This document shows positions 7,129 to 12,964 of a stretch of DNA of 12,964 nucleotides, one piece after another (position 1 is the stretch's first letter; each line of letters begins with the position of its first letter). The position numbers were made by a program, and so were the translations under genes. The notes below the pieces were generated by a model, which was given only the letters and a program-made list of their open reading frames with translations, made no database searches and had not been told where the DNA came from. Location of the stretch: positions 1-12,964 of the forward strand of contig JAQTUC010000034.1 of the NCBI GenBank assembly GCA_028710385.1, in the 5' to 3' direction. Source of the stretch: Candidatus Omnitrophota bacterium (GTDB lineage: Bacteria > Omnitrophota > Gorgyraeia > Duberdicusellales > 4484-171).

Positions 7129-7155
7129 GTTTAAAAATTGTAAGCGAATAGATAC

Positions 7156-7212
7156 TTGATGCTGGATACTAGATACTCGTTTTTTCTGCGAGCATCCAGC
7201 ATCCAGCATCAA
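7156..7212 (-). repeat. Long hairpin of heptamer repeats, glgA-coaE spacer
   Basis: Arms at 7156-7179 and 7189-7212, 24 bp, around a 9-nt loop. In the sense (minus-strand) RNA the 5' arm is GATGCTG-GATGCTG-GATGCTCG and every position pairs with the 3' arm, three as G-U wobbles. In the opposite RNA those three are A-C mismatches. It starts 6 nt after the glgA stop. No U-tract follows, so it is not a standard terminator. Plausible roles are protection of the glgA 3' end, an RNase processing site or a dispersed palindromic element (inference). Confidence 0.8.
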
Positions 7213-7218
7213 TATCAT

Positions 7219-8601
7219 TTATTTTGAACTCTGCGCTTTTTTATACATATCTACGTAATGTTTTGCCGCCTCGCTCCATGAAAAATTATACTGCGAGACT
7301 TTTTTAAGCAGCTTATTCCAGTTTTTCTTATCCTTAAAAAGCTTGGCACACCTGTCTATTGCGGAGCTTAAATCGTCGCTTGAATATTTATCAATCACAA
7401 ACCCTCCGCCCTGTTTGGCCACGTCAACAACCGTATCGGCAAGGCCTCCTGTTCTGTGCACTATGGGAATGGTTGCGTATTTATAGCTTATCATCTGAGA
7501 AAGCCCGCACGGCTCAAACCGGGATGGCATAAGAAAACCATCGCAGGCAGCGTATATGTTGTGCGCGATTTTCTCATCAAAAGTTAAATGCAGGGAAAAT
7601 GATTTCTTAAAATCCTGGGCCTTTTTTCTTAGAATTTTAAGGTATTTTTCATCGCCCATTCCAAGAATTATTATCTGGTATTTTTTCAGAAGATAATCCA
7701 ATGAATCAGAAAGTATATCTATGCCTTTTTGCTCCGCGAGGCGGCTGACCATTCCCAGAAACAGCGTATCCTCGCTTACTTTAAGCCCCAGCTCTTTCTG
7801 AAACATTTTTTTATTAACGGCCTTATCTTCCAGTTTTTTCGGCGAATAATTCTTGTAAATTAATTTATCTGTCTCTGGATTCCACACATCATAATCTATT
7901 GCGTTAAGTATACCTACCAGCTTATCTCTTTTTTCCCGTAAAACCCCCTCAAGCCCGCAGCCATAATCAGGCGTCTGAATCTGCTTTGCGTAAGTAGGGC
8001 TTACTGTATTTACTATATCGGAGAATACAATACCTCCCTTAAGAAGGTTTATCTTTTCGTAAAACTCAAGGCAATGCATGTTGAAATAATCCCAGGGCAA
8101 ACCTAAAACAGGATATTTTTCCCTGCTGAATAATCCCTGATATGCCAGGTTATGTATAGTAAGAACCGTTGCGGTTTTCGCAAAAAACTGATCATTTGCA
8201 TAAATTGTTCTGAGATAAATATTCGTTAAAGACGCCTGCCAGTCGTTGCTGTGCAAAACATCCGGCTTAAAATTCAGTTGCTTAAGAAGCTCCAAAACTT
8301 TTCTGCTGTAAAAAGAAAATCTTTCAAGGTTATCCGGATAATCCCCCTGGGGAGTTCCGTAAAGCGCATCGCGCATAAAATAACTGTCATTCTTTACAAA
8401 ATAAAACTCTACCTTCCCCTCTTTTGTAATTCCATAATCTCCGCACATCTTTTGGGGTTTAATTTTTTTGTAAAGGGGCATAAATACTTTTACTTCGTGG
8501 CCTAATTTAGCAAGGGCCAGCGGAAGGGCGCCTGTTACGTCTGCAAGTCCGCCTGTTTTTGCATAAGGAAAAACTTCTGATGAACACAACGCTATTTTCA
8601 T
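7219..8601 (-). CDS. glgA: Glycogen (starch) synthase, GT5 family
   Basis: GlgA transfers glucose from ADP-glucose to the growing end of an alpha-1,4-glucan. The 460 residues are near the family norm. Seen: the nucleotide-sugar-binding KTGGL at 15-19, HSNDWQASL at 117-125, VSRLAEQKG at about 285-293, and the catalytic/acceptor region SRFEPCGL (about 360-367) followed by RTGGLADTV. These are the two Rossmann-like halves of a GT-B enzyme. The start is clear: AGGAGG 6 nt before the ATG. It follows polA by 50 nt; other glycogen genes are absent here, so its metabolic partners must lie elsewhere. Confidence 0.95.
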   Translation of the reverse strand: MKIALCSSEVFPYAKTGGLADVTGALPLALAKLGHEVKVFMPLYKKIKPQKMCGDYGITKEGKVEFYFVKNDSYFMRDALYGTPQGDYPDNLERFSFYSRKVLELLKQLNFKPDVLHSNDWQASLTNIYLRTIYANDQFFAKTATVLTIHNLAYQGLFSREKYPVLGLPWDYFNMHCLEFYEKINLLKGGIVFSDIVNTVSPTYAKQIQTPDYGCGLEGVLREKRDKLVGILNAIDYDVWNPETDKLIYKNYSPKKLEDKAVNKKMFQKELGLKVSEDTLFLGMVSRLAEQKGIDILSDSLDYLLKKYQIIILGMGDEKYLKILRKKAQDFKKSFSLHLTFDEKIAHNIYAACDGFLMPSRFEPCGLSQMISYKYATIPIVHRTGGLADTVVDVAKQGGGFVIDKYSSDDLSSAIDRCAKLFKDKKNWNKLLKKVSQYNFSWSEAAKHYVDMYKKAQSSK

Positions 8602-8607
8602 ACTAAA

Positions 8608-8613
8608 CCTCCT
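8608..8613 (-). promoter_or_regulatory. Strong Shine-Dalgarno of glgA
   Basis: AAGGAGG on the minus strand, 6 nt before the glgA ATG. It is one of only three strong sites in the window (with rpmE and rho). Confidence 0.8.
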
Positions 8614-8651
8614 TTATACAGAATAAATAATTCCGCTAATCGCACAGGCCT

Positions 8652-11138
8652 CTATTGAACTTCTCCCCAGTTTTTACCTACTTTTATCTTAACCTCAACG
8701 GGAACATTTAACTTTATGCTGGTTTCCATGTTGCGCTTGACTATTTCTTTAACTTTATCCAGTTCTTCGCTGCACACATCAAACACAAGCTCATCGTGAA
8801 TTTGCATTATTAATTTTGATTTAATTTTATTTTTCCTGAATTCCTCATATATATTAACCATTGCCACCTTTATAAGGTCAGCGCTTGAGCCCTGAATAGG
8901 AGAATTCACTGCCTGACGGCATGCAAAATCACGAAGCTGCGGATTTGCGCTTTTAAAATCAGGCAGATACCTTCTTCTTCCTAAAATAGTTTTAACATAA
9001 CCTTCTTTTTCCGCCTGGCTATAAACTTCCTGTATGTATTCTTTTACTTTGGGGTATCTGTTAAAATAATCTGCGATAAAATTTTCTGCCTCAATAACGC
9101 CGACATTAAGCTCTTTTGAAAGCCCGAACGGGCTCATTCCGTAAACTATTCCGAAATTAACGGTTTTCGCGCGGTTACGCTCTGTATCTGTTACGTCTTT
9201 CTCCGGCTTATCAAAAAGAAGGCTTGCTGTGTAGCGATGTATATCCGCTCTTTTTTCAAATGCTTCTTTAAGTTTTTCGTCATTGGAAAAATGCGCCAAT
9301 ATTCTTAGCTCAATCTGAGAATAATCCGCGCAGACCATGAAGCCTCCGGGAAAAGAAGGGACAAACGCGCTTCGCAGTTTCGCGGAAAATTCTCCTTTTA
9401 CAGGAATACTTTGCAAATTAGGGGATGAGCTTGAGAGCCTTCCGGTTGTGGTTTGCGTCTGGTTAAACTGTGCGTGCAGCTCTCCGGAATTTAACCCTAC
9501 AGTTTCAATAAGAGGAACTATATAGGTTGTTTTTAATTTATTCAATTCCCTGTAGTCAAGGATAAACTTTGCTATTTCATGTTTTACGGCTAACTTTTCC
9601 AAAACTTCTTCGCCGGTTGAAAAACCTGTTTTTGTTTTTTTAACTGGCGCGATTTTTAAGTCGCTAAAAAGAATTTCGCTCAATTGTTTCGGGGAATTAA
9701 GGTTGAATTCCTTACCTGTAATTTTAAATATCTCCTTCTTTAAATTATCTATTTTTGCCTCAACCTCTTTGCACAACTCGCTAAGCACAGACACGTTAAT
9801 TTTAACCCCGCCCTGCTCCATGGCATAAAGAACCTTAATAAGCGGCATCTCAACCTCAAAAAAAAGTTTATCCAGATTGTTTTCTTTAAGCTGTTTTCCC
9901 TGTATTTTATAAAGTTTTGCTATAAAATGCGCCGCCGCTTCAAGAGGCACTTCGCTAGCCAATTCACCTAAATACTGCGAGACTAAAGTAGCCAATTCGT
10001 AATCAACAAGAGCCGAATCAATCAGATAAGCGGCTATTTTTACATCAAACCATAAACCTTTTAAATCGGAGATACCTGCCAGCTGCGATTTAAAATCATA
10101 GGAAATCTTTTTGTTATCATCAGATGAAATTATATCCTTAATATCGTTTATGTTTGCTTTGTATGTAGTTTTTTCATCCTGGCTGAGAATATAAGCGGTT
10201 TCTGCGCTGGCATAAAAAACCATCTTTTCTCCGGGATTGACGGATTTAAACGGCATATCTTCTTTGATGTCAATTTTTATGTTCAAAGACGGCGCAGGTA
10301 TATCCTTAAGAAGGCTCTTAAATTCCATCTCCTGGAATAAGCCGTAAAGCTCGGTTGTTTTGCGTTCTTTGATTTTTAAATCCTGCCAATCTAGATTTAT
10401 ATCACAGTCGCGCAAAGTAACCAGATCTTTGCTCAACAAAATATTTTCTTTTTCTTTTAACAAAATATCTTTCATTTTTGGAGAGACTTCATCTATATTA
10501 GAAAAAATTTTTTCAATTGTTTCAAACTGCGTGATAAGCTTTGATGCGCCTACCTTGCCTATTCCTTTTGCTCCGGGGACATTATCAACGCTATCCCCTA
10601 CAAGTGAAAGATAATCCACTATAAGTTTAGGATTAAAACCGAATTCTTTTTTAAAATTATCTTCGTTAATAAGCTCTTCGTTAACCGGCTCGTAAACTTT
10701 TATTCTGTCATTATCAAGAAGCTGATACATGTCTTTATCGGAAGAAACAATAATGCAGGGCATCTTTGCAAGGGCTGCCTTACGCGATATTGTTGCTATG
10801 ATATCATCTGCCTCAAAACCCTCTTTCTCAATTAATGCAATGCCTAGCATATCTATAAGTTTCTTTATAACCGGTATCTGCTGCTTTAGCGCATCCGGAG
10901 CAGGGGGCCTCTGGATTTTGTATTCCTTAAATTTTTCCTGGCGGAAAGTTTTACGCGAAACATCAAAGCATATGCCTAAATAATGCGGGTTATATTTTGA
11001 AATAATTTTTTTAATAGTTTGATAAAACCCATAAACGGCTCCGGTAGAAATACCTTTTGAATTTGAAAGTTTTATAGCATAAAAGGAGCGATAGCATATT
11101 GAAGTTCCGTCAATCAAATAAATAGTATCTTGTTCCAT
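8652..11138 (-). CDS. polA: DNA polymerase I
   Basis: PolA removes RNA primers and fills gaps in replication and repair. The 828 residues comprise a 5'-3' nuclease domain (about 1-290; GFEADDIIAT, SSDKDMYQLL, the GDSVDNVPGAKGIG helix-hairpin-helix), a middle domain (about 295-440), and a family A polymerase domain. Polymerase motifs: A at DYSQIELR (Asp605), B with Lys658, Phe662 and Tyr666, and C at HDE (781-783), each exactly 100 less than in E. coli. In the middle domain the DxE of an active 3'-5' exonuclease is absent (the segment reads YASAET), so proofreading is probably lost, as in Taq and Bst enzymes. No Shine-Dalgarno precedes the ATG. Confidence 0.96.
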   Translation of the reverse strand: MEQDTIYLIDGTSICYRSFYAIKLSNSKGISTGAVYGFYQTIKKIISKYNPHYLGICFDVSRKTFRQEKFKEYKIQRPPAPDALKQQIPVIKKLIDMLGIALIEKEGFEADDIIATISRKAALAKMPCIIVSSDKDMYQLLDNDRIKVYEPVNEELINEDNFKKEFGFNPKLIVDYLSLVGDSVDNVPGAKGIGKVGASKLITQFETIEKIFSNIDEVSPKMKDILLKEKENILLSKDLVTLRDCDINLDWQDLKIKERKTTELYGLFQEMEFKSLLKDIPAPSLNIKIDIKEDMPFKSVNPGEKMVFYASAETAYILSQDEKTTYKANINDIKDIISSDDNKKISYDFKSQLAGISDLKGLWFDVKIAAYLIDSALVDYELATLVSQYLGELASEVPLEAAAHFIAKLYKIQGKQLKENNLDKLFFEVEMPLIKVLYAMEQGGVKINVSVLSELCKEVEAKIDNLKKEIFKITGKEFNLNSPKQLSEILFSDLKIAPVKKTKTGFSTGEEVLEKLAVKHEIAKFILDYRELNKLKTTYIVPLIETVGLNSGELHAQFNQTQTTTGRLSSSSPNLQSIPVKGEFSAKLRSAFVPSFPGGFMVCADYSQIELRILAHFSNDEKLKEAFEKRADIHRYTASLLFDKPEKDVTDTERNRAKTVNFGIVYGMSPFGLSKELNVGVIEAENFIADYFNRYPKVKEYIQEVYSQAEKEGYVKTILGRRRYLPDFKSANPQLRDFACRQAVNSPIQGSSADLIKVAMVNIYEEFRKNKIKSKLIMQIHDELVFDVCSEELDKVKEIVKRNMETSIKLNVPVEVKIKVGKNWGEVQ

Positions 11139-11352
11139 GAATGTTTAACAATTACTGCTAGGGATATTGCGGAAAAAAATTACAGGCATAAACAGTTTTA
11201 ATTTTGCTAAGGCAGGTTTCTCCTATACGTTACAGGAAAATTTACCGCAATTTACTTATGGTTTTGAGTTTATTTCTTAAAAGATAAGGTTCTAAATTTG
11301 CCACTTACAAACCTATACAATTATTTTAATTGAAGTGTCGGCTGGAATTATA
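11139..11352. other. 214-nt intergenic spacer upstream of polA
   Basis: An AT-rich spacer with no convincing gene. It holds a small palindrome CAATTA-TTT-TAATTG at 11318-11332, too weak for a terminator, just after the TPR gene stop. It also has a poor promoter-like pair on the minus strand (TTGCGG at 11245-11250, 17 nt, TATAGG at 11222-11227). polA probably has a promoter here, but I cannot choose one with confidence. No tRNA, riboswitch or transposon end is apparent. Confidence 0.5.
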
Positions 11353-12378
11353 TTATTTTTCCTGTGAAGCACTATAAACCGTAGAAAGAGCACCCCGAAG
11401 TTTTTCTTCGGCAGTATAATAGTTGTCATCTTTCATGTAATTAAGCGCGTCCTGAGTTTGCGTAATCATTTTATCTTTTGCGTAGGCATCTTCGGTCTTT
11501 TTATAAAAATCCAGTATTTGCAGCCGTAAATTTTCATCCTGCGGATTTAAGGAAAGCGCTGTTTCAAGCTCCTTTAGGGCAGTTCCGTAATCTTTTTTAT
11601 CATAAAGACGGGTTTCCATATAAAAATGAAGCCTGGCGTCTGTTATATTATTTTCCGTTCTCTCCTCTCTTCCGTAAGCAAGGTCCTCGGCAAGGCGCGA
11701 TGCTTCTTTGTCTACCTTGGCTCTATATACTTCCGGGTACGTGCCCAGATTTATAAGGTGCTGCTTTGCCATATTAGTCCAATAATCGCCTTCTTTGCCC
11801 AATTCATACCTTTTCTGCCAGTAATAAGTGGCGTTACGCGTATCATTTTTTGCCTCATAGAGAAAACCCAAATTGGTGTAAGCGGGAAGATACTGGGGAT
11901 TAAGTTCTATTATTTTTTTATCCACTGCTGCGGCGGTTACCGTGTCATTAAGGCTTTCATAAAGAACGCCTATATCATTCATCGTTTCAAGATTGTTAGG
12001 GTCAAATTCCAATGCTTTTTTATAAAAAGCAAGCGCGTTAGTTAAGTCGTTGTTTGCCTGAAGCCTTGCAGCTTCTTTGCGGTAGCCAAGGGCTTCTTCT
12101 TTAAATATACCCTGCATTGAATCCGGGTTAACGTCTTCCGAGGTTTTGAGGGGTTCTTTTTTATACTTGGGAGCTTTGCCTTTTGGATACCATATTGCCT
12201 TGCTTCTGTCCATGGGTTTTTTGTTTTTTACGTCTGCGCTGCGGGTGACTACCGGGCTGTTGCTTCTTGTTGTAACGCTGCCCATGGGCGCGCGCTGCCT
12301 GGAGGAAGCATCATTTACTTCTTGAGCGTTTGAATAGAATATTGGAATAAGAAGAAAGGCTATTAGGAAGTATCGCAT
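11353..12378 (-). CDS. Exported tetratricopeptide-repeat protein of unknown function
   Basis: 341 residues from the chosen start. Residues 1-19 form a signal peptide (MRYF, a hydrophobic run, then SNA-Q as a likely signal peptidase I site). Residues 20-85 are low-complexity and basic. Residues about 98-200 carry three TPR-like helix pairs with ALxxYxxALxxDP patterns, and about 246-290 another (ALKELETALSLNPQD). TPRs mediate protein-protein contacts, so a periplasmic or envelope scaffold is likely (inference); no enzyme motif is visible. The frame is open to an ATG at 12426, but a promoter lies inside that extension and the signal peptide starts at 12378. It lies between secG and polA and seems independently transcribed. 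Confidence 0.85.
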   Translation of the reverse strand: MRYFLIAFLLIPIFYSNAQEVNDASSRQRAPMGSVTTRSNSPVVTRSADVKNKKPMDRSKAIWYPKGKAPKYKKEPLKTSEDVNPDSMQGIFKEEALGYRKEAARLQANNDLTNALAFYKKALEFDPNNLETMNDIGVLYESLNDTVTAAAVDKKIIELNPQYLPAYTNLGFLYEAKNDTRNATYYWQKRYELGKEGDYWTNMAKQHLINLGTYPEVYRAKVDKEASRLAEDLAYGREERTENNITDARLHFYMETRLYDKKDYGTALKELETALSLNPQDENLRLQILDFYKKTEDAYAKDKMITQTQDALNYMKDDNYYTAEEKLRGALSTVYSASQEK

Positions 12379-12385
12379 CGCCCTT

Positions 12386-12414
12386 AATTTAGCATAAATG
12401 AATAATTGTGTCAA
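12386..12414 (-). promoter_or_regulatory. Sigma70-type promoter for the TPR protein gene
   Basis: Minus strand: a perfect -35 TTGACA (12414-12409), a 17-nt spacer, and -10 TAAATT (12391-12386) preceded by TGC, an extended -10. The expected start point, about 7 nt downstream, falls at 12380-12378, on or beside the ATG of the TPR gene, predicting a leaderless or nearly leaderless mRNA. This is the best promoter match in the window. Confidence 0.65.
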
Positions 12415-12450
12415 TACCTTCAGCATTTTTTTTCGGTAAATCCGAAAATT

Positions 12451-12798
12451 TTACTTCTTCTCAGGCGCAGCCGAAGCAGGTGCAGGCGAAGCCGCAGGTG
12501 ATGAAGCAGGCGCTGACGCATTCTTTTCCTGCTCAACCGGCACATCTTTATATCTGTCCATAAGCGATTTTCCGCGCTGCTTGGAAAGATACGCCAAAGA
12601 TATGGTAGTTACGAAAAATAACACCGCAAGAACTACCGTTATCTTCACAAAGAAAGAGCTGGTCTTTGTTCCGAATATTGACTCAACTCCTCCCAAAGCC
12701 TCAATAAGTCCGCCGCTTCTTCCGCGCTGGATTAATATAACGCTGATTAACCCAATTACCACGAAAACATGAAACAACAAAACTAAAGTATATAGCAT
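12451..12798 (-). CDS. secG: Preprotein translocase subunit SecG
   Basis: SecG is the small accessory subunit of the SecYEG channel in the inner membrane. The 115 residues show two membrane segments (about 2-23 and 51-71), separated by the conserved cytoplasmic loop with RGRSGG and the LGG...SIFGTKTSSFF stretch typical of the family. Residues about 88-115 are an Ala/Pro/Ser-rich tail ending PEKK, with no obvious function. It begins 4 nt after the tpiA stop, a common tpiA-secG order, and lacks a Shine-Dalgarno, so coupling to tpiA is likely (inference). Confidence 0.92.
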   Translation of the reverse strand: MLYTLVLLFHVFVVIGLISVILIQRGRSGGLIEALGGVESIFGTKTSSFFVKITVVLAVLFFVTTISLAYLSKQRGKSLMDRYKDVPVEQEKNASAPASSPAASPAPASAAPEKK

Positions 12799-12802
12799 AT
12801 TT

Positions 12803-12964
12803 TTATATTGAGTTTTTAACTATTTCAACAAACGAAGCAGCTTCAAGCGAAGCCCCTCCGACCAATGCTCCGTCAACATCTTCCTCATTCATTAATTCCT
12901 TTATATTCGCCGGTTTGACACTTCCGCCGTAAAGTATTCTTAAGGTGTTTGCAAGATCGGAAGA
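12803..12964 (-). CDS. tpiA: Triosephosphate isomerase, C-terminal fragment, runs off the right edge
   Basis: TpiA interconverts dihydroxyacetone phosphate and glyceraldehyde 3-phosphate. Only the last 53 codons are present. They contain RILYGGSVKPAN (phosphate-binding loop after strand 7) and DGALVGGASL (strand 8 and its phosphate-binding helix), both diagnostic, and end EIVKNSI. The family is about 250 residues, so about 200 are missing. The first four residues (Ser-Ser-Asp-Leu) are encoded almost entirely by 11 bases that match an Illumina adapter, so they may not be genuine, although Asp-Leu fits the family here. Confidence 0.93.
   Translation of the reverse strand, partial: SSDLANTLRILYGGSVKPANIKELMNEEDVDGALVGGASLEAASFVEIVKNSI
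12954..12964 (+). other. Possible sequencing-adapter remnant at the sequence end
   Basis: The last 11 bases, AGATCGGAAGA, are identical to the start of the common Illumina TruSeq adapter (AGATCGGAAGAGC, from memory), placed exactly at the edge as read-through adapter would be. The tpiA frame remains open across it with family-plausible residues, so natural sequence is not excluded. Confidence 0.5.

Noticed and set aside
7129..7218. 30-codon N-terminal extension of CoaE starting at the glgA stop
   Set aside because: It translates the hairpin repeat. The P-loop that begins the family starts right after the ATG at 7126-7128.
11145..11189. 14-codon open frame upstream of polA
   Set aside because: It has no Shine-Dalgarno, no recognisable motif and chance-level length.
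11222..11250. TTGCGG-17-TATAGG as the polA promoter
   Set aside because: Only about half the -35 and two thirds of the -10 positions match. In AT-rich DNA this is expected by chance.
12379..12426. Longer start of the TPR protein
   Set aside because: The -35 and -10 boxes lie inside this stretch and it has no Shine-Dalgarno; the signal peptide begins at 12378.
12430..12448. Stem-loop TTTTCGG/CCGAAAA after secG as an intrinsic terminator
   Set aside because: The stem is 7 bp and A/T-rich. In the transcribed direction it is followed by A residues, not U residues.

Overview
This is a bacterial chromosomal segment in which every gene I can support lies on the minus strand. Transcription therefore runs from the right edge to the left edge. 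Base composition is AT-leaning by eye, codon use is uniform, and nothing suggests phage, plasmid or insertion-sequence DNA. In transcription order the genes are tpiA (3' end only), secG, an exported TPR protein, polA, glgA, coaE, rho, rpmE, prfA, prmC, murA, trpG and trpD (5' part only). The rho-rpmE-prfA-prmC-murA neighbourhood is a conserved bacterial housekeeping arrangement. Together with the repeat-rich hairpin spacers it makes me suspect an uncultured Omnitrophota-type (former OP3) lineage, but that placement is inference and I cannot test it here. The last 11 bases match the start of the common Illumina adapter, so the right edge may be an assembled contig end.

Layout: (1) 12964-12451 carries the tpiA tail and secG. 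(2) 12414-11353 carries a good sigma70-type promoter firing an exported TPR protein, probably from a leaderless or nearly leaderless mRNA. (3) 11352-11139 is a 214-nt spacer with no clear gene. (4) 11138-6517 carries polA, glgA and coaE, with a long hairpin between glgA and coaE. (5) 6475-4792 carries rho, a structured spacer of three hairpins, rpmE with a very strong Shine-Dalgarno, and a clear intrinsic terminator. (6) 4751-1 carries prfA, prmC, murA, trpG and trpD. Palindromic arrays of short repeats separate prmC from murA and murA from trpG.

The genes serve central functions: glycolysis, protein secretion, DNA replication and repair, glycogen synthesis, coenzyme A synthesis, transcription and translation termination, peptidoglycan precursor synthesis and tryptophan (or folate) synthesis. 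prfA and prmC are a functional pair, because PrmC methylates the GGQ glutamine of the release factor. trpG and trpD catalyse, or supply the amide nitrogen for, early steps of tryptophan synthesis.

The least ordinary material is in the spacers. Three of them hold unrelated hairpins built on the same plan: short, roughly 7-nt words repeated in tandem on both arms. One hairpin (glgA-coaE) pairs fully only in the sense RNA, through G-U wobbles. One (prmC-murA) supplies the last codons and stop of prmC. The rho-rpmE spacer may be a ribosomal-protein L31 leader. I see no evidence for a wholly new multi-gene system.
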